Source: Streptomyces fulvoviolaceus (GTDB taxonomy: Bacteria > Actinomycetota > Actinomycetes > Streptomycetales > Streptomycetaceae). Taken from it: a stretch of DNA of 64,000 bases. Shown piece by piece: positions 53,110-61,131 of this stretch. Under the pieces are notes generated by a model. It did not search any database, was not told where the DNA came from, and saw nothing but the letters and a program-made list of their open reading frames with translations. The stretch covers positions 124,001-188,000 of the forward strand of contig NZ_JOEY01000014.1 in assembly GCF_000718165.1 (NCBI RefSeq), in the 5' to 3' direction. A program made the translations under genes and the position numbers. The first letter of the stretch is position 1; every line of letters begins with the position of its first letter.

Positions 53110-53489
53110 TCCCCGGTCGCCCGCCGACGCCGTACGACATAGAAGGCCCCGCCGCCCAGGGCGCACGCCGCGGCGGCTCCCCCGCCGACCAGCGCACCCT
53201 TGCCTCCGGACTGCGACGACCCGGAGGTGACACCGGTGTCGGGCGCTCCGCTCGGCACGACGGAGACCTGTCCCTCGGAGGGCGCGAGGGTCGGTTCGGC
53301 GCTCGGGGCAGCCTCGGTCGGCGCGTCGCTCGCGTCACTGGTGGCGGACGGCACCGGAGTCGGATCGTCGGTGGCCGGCGCAGCGCTGGGGACCGCGCTC
53401 GGGCTCGTCCCGTCGGCGAACGCGGGCATCGCGCCCGCCAGCACGGCGGTGCCCGCAAGTGCCAGGGCGCTCAGAACAGTTCGACGCAT
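53106..53489 (-). CDS. Small secreted wall protein, probable substrate of the adjacent sortase
   Basis: 127-residue secreted protein. A signal peptide (1-25, AMPAFA) is followed by about 50 residues rich in Ser, Thr, Pro, Ala and acidic residues. The C-terminus reads APDTGV, a 14-residue spacer, a hydrophobic segment (about 100-118) and VRRRRATGE. This is the layout of a sortase sorting signal, with APDTG in place of LPxTG. The gene overlaps the sortase gene, supporting enzyme-substrate pairing. ATG 53489 has a GAGAGAG tract upstream. Function at the surface is unknown. Confidence 0.8.
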   Translation of the reverse strand: MRRTVLSALALAGTAVLAGAMPAFADGTSPSAVPSAAPATDDPTPVPSATSDASDAPTEAAPSAEPTLAPSEGQVSVVPSGAPDTGVTSGSSQSGGKGALVGGGAAAACALGGGAFYVVRRRRATGE

Positions 53490-53615
53490 GAATCGCTCTC
53501 TCTCGTCGGTCCGCCCGCCCGAAGGCTCGGCGGGTGGGGGGTTGCAGATCGACGGGAGAGACGAGGCAGCGAGGGGACAGGTTGTAAAGAGATGGCAAAG
53601 TCGAGAGAGGGACGA

Positions 53616-53720
53616 TCAGTGGGCGGAGGTCGAAGGGTGCGCGAGCCCGGTCTGGTAGGCGATGACGACGAGTTGGGCGCGGTCGCGGGCGCCGAGTTTG
53701 GTCAGGGCGCGCTGGATGTG
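53616..53720 (-). pseudogene. C-terminal remnant of a LuxR-type response regulator
   Basis: On the minus strand 34 codons before the stop at 53616 read HIQRALTKLGARDRAQLVVI followed by AYQTGLAHPS. This is the last helix pair of a LuxR/GerE DNA-binding domain. Upstream of 53720 the frame loses homology, and no receiver domain or start is present. It is a leftover of a deleted regulator. The rest of the 369-base gap 53490-53858 shows nothing else recognisable. Confidence 0.7.
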
Positions 53721-53858
53721 GGCTGGGGGCGCCGGGAGGGCCGCCGGGTCGTCGTGCTGCTGCTGGCAGTTGCCCCTACCGAAATCGCAGCAGCGTGTAC
53801 TGAAACCGCAGTACGTCTCCGGCCGTCCCTGTCCTACGGCGGTACGACCACGCCCGCA

Positions 53859-54866
53859 TCAGCCCGCGGCTCGCACCGCGCGCAGCACGGCTCGCACCGC
53901 GCGCAGCACGGCTCGCGCCATGCCCCGCTCGCCGCGCTCGTTGGGGTGCATGGGAGCCGCCGGGGCCGAGGGGATCAGGGGCTCGACCCAGCGCACGTCC
54001 TCGTCCGCGCAGGCGTCGCGGCCGACGGAGGGCGCGTACGTGTCGACGTATCCGGCACCGGCGTCCTTCGCCCTCTCCCGCAGCATGGTGTCGAGCTGCC
54101 GCTCCTTCTCCCGCAGGAAGCTCACATCGCCCGGTGCCAGACCCGTCGCGCGTCCGCAGCCGCCGTCCCCATCCCCGTCCCCGTCCCCATCCCCGTCCCC
54201 GTCCCCGTCCGGCAGGATCGACGGGTAGCCGACGACGTACACCCGGGCCTCGGGCGCCCGGCGCCTGATGTCGGTCAGCGCGGCGGACAACCGTCGGCCC
54301 GCCGCGTCGATCCTCGCCGCCACCTCGTCGGCGCCGCCGAGGACGTACCGCTTCCGGCACGGGGCGTCGTCCACCGCGCCGGCCTCGAAGCGGCTCGCCA
54401 CCTGATACCGGACGCCGTCCTTGACGCAGGCGGTGATGAGCGAGCCGAAGCCGATGTCGTTCCCGCCGATGCCGACGGTGACCAGGCGGGTCGCGGTGGT
54501 GACGGCCGACAGCTGGGCGGGGTTGACCCCGTCGTCCGTGGACTGCGGGGCGAGCAGGTCGCCGACGGTGGCCCCGCTGCAGCTGACGTCACGGAACTCC
54601 GCCGCGCCGAGGCCCAGGCCGTCGGCGACGAGGGCCGGGTAGTTCCGGTCGGAGCGGTCGCACCCCACGGGCTTCCCGCTCTGGCCGGGGATCTTCGGGC
54701 CCGCCGTGTAGGAGTCGCCCAGGGCGACGTAGGGCCCGTTCGGGGGTGCGAGCGGGGCCGACGACGCGACACCGCCGCCCGACCCGTCCTCCCCCACGGC
54801 GACCACCGTGAGGAAGGTGGCGCACAGGGCGGCGCCCACCAGTCCAAGCGCTGTTCGGGAGTTCAT
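53859..54866 (-). CDS. Secreted SGNH/GDSL hydrolase with in-frame repeats
   Basis: 335-residue exported SGNH hydrolase. The N-terminal hydrophobic signal (about 5-25) precedes block I GDSYTAG (Ser nucleophile), a block II Gly in VSCSGAT, block III GIGGND, and block V HPNERGERGM with the catalytic His. Similar Streptomyces enzymes are lipases or esterases. Two repeats are unusual: a (Asp-Gly)n tract from a hexamer array (54165-54210), and a C-terminal AVLRAVR duplication from a 21-bp repeat (53868-53909). Both keep the reading frame and lie outside the catalytic blocks. ATG 54866 (MNSRTALG). Confidence 0.9.
   Translation of the reverse strand: MNSRTALGLVGAALCATFLTVVAVGEDGSGGGVASSAPLAPPNGPYVALGDSYTAGPKIPGQSGKPVGCDRSDRNYPALVADGLGLGAAEFRDVSCSGATVGDLLAPQSTDDGVNPAQLSAVTTATRLVTVGIGGNDIGFGSLITACVKDGVRYQVASRFEAGAVDDAPCRKRYVLGGADEVAARIDAAGRRLSAALTDIRRRAPEARVYVVGYPSILPDGDGDGDGDGDGDGDGGCGRATGLAPGDVSFLREKERQLDTMLRERAKDAGAGYVDTYAPSVGRDACADEDVRWVEPLIPSAPAAPMHPNERGERGMARAVLRAVRAVLRAVRAAG
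53868..53909. repeat. 21-bp tandem duplication at the SGNH hydrolase C-terminus
   Basis: Two perfect head-to-tail copies of a 21-bp unit beginning GGCTCGCACCGCGCGCAGCA, followed by a partial third. Encodes the repeated AVLRAVR on the minus strand. Confidence 0.85.
54165..54210. repeat. Hexanucleotide array within the SGNH hydrolase gene
   Basis: Nearly eight units of GTCCCC or ATCCCC in a row, encoding alternating Asp-Gly on the minus strand. A six-base unit lets length vary without a frameshift. Confidence 0.88.
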
Positions 54867-54973
54867 CTGAGGGTCCTCTCGGATTCCGCCTCAGGCTCCC
54901 CCGGACAGGGCCCGCCCGTCGTCGTGCCCCTGTAGGCACCGGGTCTACTGCGTGCGCGGTACGAGATCCTCGG

Positions 54974-55054
54974 TGGCCTACAGCCCCATGATGGCGTGGG
55001 CGGCCTACAACCCCACGATGGCGTTGGTGGCCTACAACCCCACGATGGCGTTCC
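54974..55054. repeat. Three 27-bp tandem repeats spanning a gene end
   Basis: Units at 54974-55000, 55001-55027 and 55028-55054 share GGCCTACA(A/G)CCCCA(C/T)GATGGCGT. On the minus strand each unit encodes NAIVGL-stop or AIMGL-stop, so the end of the PotD-like gene at 55032 and its stop codon are repeated twice downstream. Confidence 0.85.
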
Positions 55055-56222
55055 ACCGCTTCGCGTACTCGACCCGCTCCTTGGACGTGATGTCCCGCGC
55101 GATCACGAGCCGCTTGCGCATCTCGTCGTCCGGGAAGATCAGCGGGTTCTCGGCGAGGACCGCGGTGTCCTCGTCCTTGGACGCGGCGAGGACCTCCCGG
55201 GCGGCCGGGACGGGGCAGACGTAGTTGACCCAGGCGGCGAGTTCCGCGGCGACCTCGGGGTCGTAGTAGTAGTCGATCAGCCGCTCGGCGTTCGCCTTGT
55301 GCCGGGCCCGGTCGGGGATCATCAGGGAGTCCGACCACAGCTCCGCGCCCTCCTCGGGGACGACGAAGCGGATGTCGGGGTTGTCGGCCTGGAGCTGGAT
55401 CACGTCGCCCGAGTACGCCTGGCAGGCCAGGACATCGCCGGTGACCAGGTCCTTGGTGTAGTCGTTGCCGGTGAAGCGGCGGATCTGGCCGTTGTCGACG
55501 TACTTCTCGACCTGGTCGCAGACCTCGTCGAAGTCGGCCGCCTTCCACTTCGTGATGTCGACGCCGTTGCCCTGCATCAGCAGCGCGAACGCCTCGTCGA
55601 GACCCGAGAGCAGGGTGACCCGGCCCTTCAGGTCGCTCGCCCACAGGTCGGAGACGTGGCGTATCTCGCGGCCGAGCCTGCGGCGGTCGTAGGCGATGCC
55701 GGTGATGCCGGACTGCCACGGCACGGTGTACTTGCGGCCCGGGTCGAAGGCCGGGGAGCGCAGCAGCGGGTCCAGGTACTTCGTCACGTTCGGCTGGCTC
55801 GCACGATCCATCTCCTGGACCCAGCCGAGGCGGACGAACCGCGCGCACATCCAGTCGCTGATGACGATCAGGTCGCGGCCGGTCTGCTGGTGGTTCATCA
55901 GCGCCGGGCTGATCTTGCCGAAGAACTCGTCGTTGTCGTTGATCTCCTCGACGTAGTCGACGGAGATCCCCGTCTTCTTCTCGAAGGCCTCCAACGTCGG
56001 CCGCTTGGTGCTGTCCTCGTCGTCGGTGTCGATGTAGAGCGGCCAGTTCGCCCAGGTCAGCCGCTTGTCGGTGGCGGACATGTCGGCGACGGCACGGTCT
56101 CCCGGGGACACATAGGCGGCAGGCACACCGCAGCCGGCGAGACCGCCGAGCACCGCACCACCGCCGAGCGCGCGCAGCAGGGTCCTACGGGACAGCGGGG
56201 GCGTCTTCGGTGTGTGGCGCAT
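55032..56222 (-). CDS. Second PotD-like polyamine-binding lipoprotein
   Basis: 396-residue binding protein. Twin-arginine SRRTLLRA and lipobox LAGC (Cys31) predict a Tat lipoprotein. PotD-family segments are WANWPLYIDTDDE, EINDNDEFFGKI, and DLIVISDWMCARFVRLGW. It is clearly related to PotD at 38344-39591 (shared GQIRRFTGNDYT and AERLIDYYY), but no permease or ATPase gene is beside it. It may feed the PotABC system. I chose ATG 56222 (MRHTPKTP); a TTG at 56258 is possible, and neither has a good ribosome site. The end of the gene is triplicated downstream. Confidence 0.9.
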   Translation of the reverse strand: MRHTPKTPPLSRRTLLRALGGGAVLGGLAGCGVPAAYVSPGDRAVADMSATDKRLTWANWPLYIDTDDEDSTKRPTLEAFEKKTGISVDYVEEINDNDEFFGKISPALMNHQQTGRDLIVISDWMCARFVRLGWVQEMDRASQPNVTKYLDPLLRSPAFDPGRKYTVPWQSGITGIAYDRRRLGREIRHVSDLWASDLKGRVTLLSGLDEAFALLMQGNGVDITKWKAADFDEVCDQVEKYVDNGQIRRFTGNDYTKDLVTGDVLACQAYSGDVIQLQADNPDIRFVVPEEGAELWSDSLMIPDRARHKANAERLIDYYYDPEVAAELAAWVNYVCPVPAAREVLAASKDEDTAVLAENPLIFPDDEMRKRLVIARDITSKERVEYAKRWNAIVGL

Positions 56223-56310
56223 TGACGCAGCATGCCGCCCGTGGCTGTGCCCGGACAATCGACGCTGCGTCGAGCAGAGGAAGATGCAACAGACACCTTG
56301 TCGATCCGGG

Positions 56311-57531
56311 TCAGTGTGGCGCAGGCGCGTCGGCCGCGGGCAGGCTGACCTCCACGGTCAGCCCGCCCTGGGGCCGGGTCCGGGCCAGTACCCGGCCGCC
56401 GTGCGCGGCGACGACGGCCGCGACGATGGACATGCCGAGGCCCTGACCGTCCCTCTTGCGGACGCGCTCCGGGCCCAGCCTGCGGAACGGCTGGAACAGC
56501 CCCGCCGCCTGGTCCGCCGGGATCACCGGCCCGCTGTTCTCGATCCGCAGACCGGGCCGGCCCGCCGCGTCCACACCCGTCCACACGCTCACCCAACTCC
56601 CCTTCCCCTCGGGCAGGTTGTGCCGTACGGCGTTGTCGGTGAGGTTGACGACCAGCCGCTCGATCAGCTGCGGATCACCGAGCACGGGTGCCGGGCCCAA
56701 CAGCGCCTCGACGCGCGGACCGGAGTCCGGCAGCCGCTTCCGCACGATCGCCGTGAGGTCGACGAACTCCCGCCGCTCCAGGCCGCGTTGGCTGCGGGCC
56801 AGCGTCAACAGCGCGTCGATCAGCCGCTCCTGCTCCTGGCCGGCGGCCCGCACCCGCAGCAGGGCGGCGCGCAGGGTGTCCGCGGAGGCGTCCGGGTCGG
56901 CGAGGGTGACGTCCACGATCGTCTGCTGGAGGGTGAGCGGGGTGCGCAGTTCGTGCGAGGCGTTGGCGACGAACCGCTTCTGCGCCTCGAACGCGCCCTC
57001 CAGCCGGGCCAGTACGCCGTCGATGGTGTCCGCCATCACCTTCAGCTCGTCGTCGGGCCCGGGCACCGCGAGCCGCTCGTGCAGGTTGTCGGCGGAGATA
57101 CGGCGGGCCGCGGCGGCCATCGTGCGCAGGGGATCCAGGACCCGCCCCGCCATCAGCCAGCCCAGCGCGATCGACGCCAGGGCCATCACCGCGAGCGCGA
57201 CGCCCCCCTTGATGAGCAGCTCGTGCAGCTGGTCCGAGCGGACGGCCTCGACGACGGCGCTGACGGTCGGCGGGTCGAGCGTGCCGGGGGCGCCGCCCGG
57301 CCCGACGAGGCCGCCGCCCTCGACGGTGGTGACGGCCCTGCCCGGCGCCGAGCCCATCGCGAGGAAGTAGGTGAAGCCCAGCAGCGCCGCCCCGGCCACC
57401 ACGAAGAGCGCGCTGTAGAGGAGCGTCAGCCGCCACCGGATGCTGCGGGGGTGCCAACGGACGGATGACCGCCACCCCGCGAGCGCCTTCGTACGGCGGC
57501 CCATCGCGACCGGCTCCATACGGCCGCTCAT
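56311..57531 (-). CDS. Sensor histidine kinase
   Basis: 406-residue membrane kinase. Two membrane segments (about 33-57 and 108-128) enclose a short extracytoplasmic loop of about 50 residues. A HAMP domain (about 130-180) and the phospho-acceptor His193 (VANASHELRTPLT) follow, then an ATPase domain with NLTDNAVRHN (N box) and DGQGLGMSIV (G box). The start ATG 57531 overlaps the response-regulator stop (ATGA). The Gly/Pro-rich sensor loop gives no hint of a ligand. It is the OmpR-type partner of the upstream regulator. Confidence 0.94.
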   Translation of the reverse strand: MSGRMEPVAMGRRTKALAGWRSSVRWHPRSIRWRLTLLYSALFVVAGAALLGFTYFLAMGSAPGRAVTTVEGGGLVGPGGAPGTLDPPTVSAVVEAVRSDQLHELLIKGGVALAVMALASIALGWLMAGRVLDPLRTMAAAARRISADNLHERLAVPGPDDELKVMADTIDGVLARLEGAFEAQKRFVANASHELRTPLTLQQTIVDVTLADPDASADTLRAALLRVRAAGQEQERLIDALLTLARSQRGLERREFVDLTAIVRKRLPDSGPRVEALLGPAPVLGDPQLIERLVVNLTDNAVRHNLPEGKGSWVSVWTGVDAAGRPGLRIENSGPVIPADQAAGLFQPFRRLGPERVRKRDGQGLGMSIVAAVVAAHGGRVLARTRPQGGLTVEVSLPAADAPAPH

Positions 57532-58184
57532 CGGATCCGGTACCCGGCCCGGTCCACCGTCTCGATCAGCGGCGGCTCCCCCAGCTTGCGGCGCAGCCTG
57601 CTGACGGTGACCTTCACGGTCTGGCTGAACGGATCGGCGGCCTCGTCCCATGCCCGCTCCAGGAGTTCCTCGGTGGACACGACCGTGCCCTGCGCACCCA
57701 GGAGGAGTTCGAGCACGGAGAACTCCTTGGGGCTGAGCGGAAGTTGGAAGCCGGCCCGGGTCGCCTCGCGCCGCGCGGGGTCCAGCCGCAGCTCCCCCCG
57801 GGCCAGGATCGGCGGCAGCGCGGGCTGCGCTCGGCGCGCCAACGCCCGTATGCGTGCCACTAGTTCCGCGAACGCGAACGGCTTGGACAGATAGTCGTCC
57901 GCTCCGAGTCCGAGCCCGGCGACCCGGTCGGCCACCGTCCCCGACGCGGTGAGCATCAGCACCCGCGCCCGGCTGCCGCCCGCCGCCAGCCTCCGGCACA
58001 CCTGGTCGCCGTGGATCCCGGGCAGGTCGCGGTCGAGTACGACGACGTCGTAGCCGTTGATCTCGGCGCGCTCCAGGGCGGTCGGGCCGTCGAGGGCCAG
58101 GTCGACCGCCATGCCCTCCCGGCGCAGCCCGGCGGCCACGGTCTCGGCGAGCTCCTCGTGGTCCTCGACCAGCAGCACACGCAT
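57528..58184 (-). CDS. OmpR-family response regulator
   Basis: 218-residue regulator. The receiver domain (1-120) has acidic pair Glu7-Asp8, phospho-acceptor Asp51 (VVLDRDLPG) and Lys in YLSKPFAFAEL. The winged-helix DNA-binding domain (about 125-218) has LPLSPKEFSVLELLL and TVKVTVSRLRRKLG. ATG 58184 (MRVLLVED). It forms an operon with the overlapping histidine kinase gene. It is divergent from a small secreted protein starting 120 bases away, the most likely regulated target. Confidence 0.94.
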   Translation of the reverse strand: MRVLLVEDHEELAETVAAGLRREGMAVDLALDGPTALERAEINGYDVVVLDRDLPGIHGDQVCRRLAAGGSRARVLMLTASGTVADRVAGLGLGADDYLSKPFAFAELVARIRALARRAQPALPPILARGELRLDPARREATRAGFQLPLSPKEFSVLELLLGAQGTVVSTEELLERAWDEAADPFSQTVKVTVSRLRRKLGEPPLIETVDRAGYRIR

Positions 58185-58303
58185 GCGGCTCAGTGTGGCG
58201 GGCGGCCGGTTACACCCGTATAAGGGCGGCCGTTCCCGTGCCGTAACCGCCCGGCGCGTTGTGTGGATCCCGTCAGCACCACCGCCCGGAACGAGGAGGA
58301 ACC

Positions 58304-58900
58304 ATGCGTGCACTGGCGACCCGGTCGCAGCGGCTCGCCGTCGGCATCGCCGTCCTGACGGCCGCCGCACTCGGCACGGTCAGCGCGAACGCCGCTTCGG
58401 CGTCCGGCACGTCGACCGTCGACGACGGCCCGACCACCGGAACCGTCACATCGACCGTGGAGAAGGGGTCGATCGTGAAGAAGGAGAAGGGGAACGGCAA
58501 GGCCCCGAAGGGAGCCCCCTTCGCGGTCGCCTACACCCCGACCGAGAACGCCCCGGACGACGTCAACGCGGCGAACGAGGACTTCGCCGCCTGCATGCGT
58601 GAGCAGGGTCAGTCGGTCTTCCCGGACTTCCACGCCTCGAAGGACGACGAGGGACGCGTCCGTCTGCAGGTGAAGGTCACCGGCGGCGACTTCGACCCGA
58701 CGTCCAAGAGCTACGAGAAGGCGATCAAGGCGTGCGGCCCGGTCCTGGAGAAGGCCGGCATCACCTTCCCGGACCCCGCCGACCTGCCGCCACTGCCGGA
58801 ACCGGGCAAGCCGGGCGAGGAGGGGCCGTCCCTGCACACGGAGAAGGGCAGCTCGGATGACGGCCTGCCCTCACTGAGCAACAGCGTCAGGAGCGCCTGA
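58304..58900 (+). CDS. Secreted protein divergent from a two-component system
   Basis: 198-residue exported protein. A signal peptide (1-32, NAASASG) precedes a basic Lys-rich stretch (KKEKGNGKAPKG). A compact domain follows with FAACMREQGQSVFPDFHASK and YEKAIKACGPVLEKAG, whose two cysteines may pair. The CMRExGxxxPDF motif occurs in small secreted actinobacterial proteins often coded beside two-component systems and exporters. Biochemical role unknown. ATG 58304 follows GAGGAGG by four bases. A terminator hairpin follows at 58924-58962. Confidence 0.85.
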   Translation: MRALATRSQRLAVGIAVLTAAALGTVSANAASASGTSTVDDGPTTGTVTSTVEKGSIVKKEKGNGKAPKGAPFAVAYTPTENAPDDVNAANEDFAACMREQGQSVFPDFHASKDDEGRVRLQVKVTGGDFDPTSKSYEKAIKACGPVLEKAGITFPDPADLPPLPEPGKPGEEGPSLHTEKGSSDDGLPSLSNSVRSA

Positions 58901-58923
58901 CCACACCGGAGGAGGGGGAACAC

Positions 58924-58962
58924 CGCGGCCCCGGAGGGGAGTTGATCCCGTCCGGGGCCGCG
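58924..58962. terminator. Bidirectional terminator
   Basis: CGCGGCCCCGGA and TCCGGGGCCGCG are perfect 12-bp arms around a 15-base loop, between the convergent secreted-protein gene and the aldehyde dehydrogenase gene. Confidence 0.85.
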
Positions 58963-58981
58963 TGTCATGCCGTACGAACCA

Positions 58982-60421
58982 CTACGCGTCCAGCGACGTC
59001 ATCACGTGCTTGATCCGCGTGTAGTCGTCGAAGCCGTACGCGGACAGGTCCTTGCCGTAGCCGGACTTCTTGAAGCCCCCGTGCGGCATCTCCGCGACCA
59101 GCGGAATGTGCGTGTTGATCCACACGCACCCGAAGTCCAGCTTCTTCGACATCCGCATCGCACGCCCGTGGTCCTTGGTCCACACCGAGGAGGCCAGCGC
59201 GTAGTCGACCCCGTTGGCCCACTCGACGGCCTGGTCCTCGTCCGTGAAGGACTGGACGGTGATGACCGGCCCGAAGACCTCGTTCTGGATGATCTCGTCG
59301 TCCTGCTGGAGGCCCGAGACGACGGTCGCGGCGTAGAAGTAGCCCTTCTCGCCGACCCGCTGACCGCCCGCCTCGACCTTGGCGTGGGCGGGCAGCCGCT
59401 CGATGAAGCCGGTCACCTGCTTGAGCTGGTTGGGGTTGTTGAGCGGCCCGTACAGCACGTCCTCGTCGTCCGGCTGGCCGGTCTTCGTCTCGGCGGCGGC
59501 CTTGGCGAGCGCGGCGACGAACTCGTCGTGGATGCCCTCCTGGACCAACACGCGGGTCGCGGCCGTACAGTCCTGCCCGGCGTTGAAGAAGCCCGCCACC
59601 GAGATGTCCTCGACGGCCTTGGCGATGTCGGTGTCCTCGAAGACGACGACCGGCGCCTTGCCGCCCAGCTCCAGGTGGACCCGCTTGAGGTCCTTGGACG
59701 CGGACTCGGCGACGGACATGCCCGCGCGCACGGAACCGGTGATGGAGGCCATCGCCGGAGTCGGGTGCTCGACCATCAGCCGACCGGTGTCGCGGTCGCC
59801 GGTGACGACGTTGAAGACGCCCTTGGGCAGGATCGAGCCGATGATCTCGGCGATCAGGACCGTCGAGGCGGGGGTGGTGTCCGACGGCTTCAGGACGACC
59901 GTGTTGCCCGCGGCCAGCGCCGGGGCGAACTTCCACACCGCCATCATCATCGGGTAGTTCCACGGCGCGACCTGCGCGCACACCCCGATCGGCTCGCGCC
60001 GGATGATGGAGGTCAGGCCCTCCATGTACTCGCCGGCGCTGCGTCCCTCCAGCATCCGGGCCGCACCCGCGAAGAACCGGATCTGGTCCACCATCGGCGG
60101 AATCTCCTCGGACCGCGTGAGCCCGATCGGCTTGCCGGTGTTCTCCACCTCGGCCGCGATGAGCTCCTCGGCCCGCTCCTCGAACGCGTCCGCGATCTTC
60201 AGCAGGGCCCGCTGCCGCTCCGCAGGCGTCGCGTCCCGCCACGCGGGGAACGCGGCGGCCGCCGCCGTCATCGCGGCGTCCACGTCCGCCTGCCCGGACA
60301 GCGGCGCGGTCGCGTACGCCTCGCCCGTCGCGGGGTTGACCACCTCGGTGGTCCGTCCGTCGGCGGCGTCCCGGAACTCACCGTCGATGTAGTTGCGCAG
60401 ACGACGCAGCTCGGTGCTCAC
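58982..60421 (-). CDS. Aldehyde dehydrogenase, gamma-aminobutyraldehyde type
   Basis: 479-residue NAD-dependent aldehyde dehydrogenase: QVAPWNYPMMMAVWK, KPSDTTPAST, base Glu in LELGGKAP, and catalytic cysteine in FNAGQDCTAATR. The FNAGQDCTA form is typical of gamma-aminobutyraldehyde dehydrogenase (PatD/PuuC). It would oxidise the aldehyde formed by the divergent aminotransferase to 4-aminobutyrate, the substrate of GabT at 30458. GTG 60421 has a perfect AGGAGG six bases upstream. It is divergent from the Lrp regulator, with 170 bases between, which likely controls both sides. Confidence 0.92.
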   Translation of the reverse strand: MSTELRRLRNYIDGEFRDAADGRTTEVVNPATGEAYATAPLSGQADVDAAMTAAAAAFPAWRDATPAERQRALLKIADAFEERAEELIAAEVENTGKPIGLTRSEEIPPMVDQIRFFAGAARMLEGRSAGEYMEGLTSIIRREPIGVCAQVAPWNYPMMMAVWKFAPALAAGNTVVLKPSDTTPASTVLIAEIIGSILPKGVFNVVTGDRDTGRLMVEHPTPAMASITGSVRAGMSVAESASKDLKRVHLELGGKAPVVVFEDTDIAKAVEDISVAGFFNAGQDCTAATRVLVQEGIHDEFVAALAKAAAETKTGQPDDEDVLYGPLNNPNQLKQVTGFIERLPAHAKVEAGGQRVGEKGYFYAATVVSGLQQDDEIIQNEVFGPVITVQSFTDEDQAVEWANGVDYALASSVWTKDHGRAMRMSKKLDFGCVWINTHIPLVAEMPHGGFKKSGYGKDLSAYGFDDYTRIKHVMTSLDA

Positions 60422-60591
60422 TGCCGGCCTCCTGTGTCGGGTCGAACTGTCCATTGGCTGAGACACCCACCCTAATCGCCAGACCCACGTTTTCAACACC
60501 CCTGATCGCGCCGTCGCTGCGAAATCCGCAGGTCTCAGACACGTAAACAACGAATTTCATCGCTGCGGCCTTGCGGAAGTGTCGAGACGTC

Positions 60592-61107
60592 GTGCACAGT
60601 GACGTCGTGGCCAGTCGAAGCGCAGAGCACAGGGACTCCCGCGAGTCCAGGAACGGCACTCCCCATCTGGATGCCGTCTCCCTCGCCATCATCGAACAGC
60701 TCCAGGAGGACGGCCGCCGGCCGTACGCCGCCATCGGCAAGGCCGTCGGCCTCTCCGAGGCGGCCGTGCGCCAGCGCGTCCAGAAGCTGCTCGACCAGGG
60801 CGTGATGCAGATCGTCGCCGTCACGGACCCCCTCACCGTGGGCTTCCGGCGCCAGGCGATGGTCGGCATTCATGTCGAGGGCGACGTGGAGTCCGTGGCC
60901 GAGGCGCTGACTTCCATGGCGGAATGCGAGTACGTGGTGATGACCGCCGGCTCCTTCGACCTGATGGTGGAGATCGTCTGCGAGGACGACGACCACCTCC
61001 TGGAGGTCATCAACCGTCGCATCCGGGCCATCCCCGGAGTGCGCTCCACCGAGAGCTTCGTCTACCTGAAGCTCAAGAAGCAGACCTACATGTGGGGAAC
61101 CCGATAA
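60592..61107 (+). CDS. Lrp/AsnC-family transcriptional regulator
   Basis: 171-residue regulator. The N-terminal helix-turn-helix (LDAVSLAIIEQLQEDGRRPY, AAIGKAVGLSEAAVRQRVQK) is followed by a RAM effector domain (VGIHVEGDVESVAEALTSM, MVEIVCEDDDHLLEVI). Start uncertain: GTG 60592 or GTG 60607, with no good ribosome site, possibly leaderless. It is followed after 19 bases by the aminotransferase and is divergent from the aldehyde dehydrogenase. A local controller of polyamine catabolism is the natural reading. The effector is unknown. Confidence 0.9.
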   Translation: MHSDVVASRSAEHRDSRESRNGTPHLDAVSLAIIEQLQEDGRRPYAAIGKAVGLSEAAVRQRVQKLLDQGVMQIVAVTDPLTVGFRRQAMVGIHVEGDVESVAEALTSMAECEYVVMTAGSFDLMVEIVCEDDDHLLEVINRRIRAIPGVRSTESFVYLKLKKQTYMWGTR

Positions 61108-61131
61108 CCGTGAGGACCCGATAACCGTGAG
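61100..61131. repeat. Duplicated stop/start junction
   Basis: CCCGATAACCGTGAG occurs twice 17 bases apart (61100-61114 and 61117-61131). The first copy holds the Lrp stop TAA, the second the GTG of the aminotransferase. The first-copy GTG opens only a four-codon frame. Confidence 0.85.

Noticed and set aside
54165..54210. Possible CRISPR-like or binding-site array.
   Set aside because: It is a six-base array inside a coding region with no spacers; it is a microsatellite.
60422..60591. Inverted GCGAAAT / ATTTCATCGC motif as an Lrp operator.
   Set aside because: The arms match poorly and are not repeated elsewhere in the window; too weak to call.
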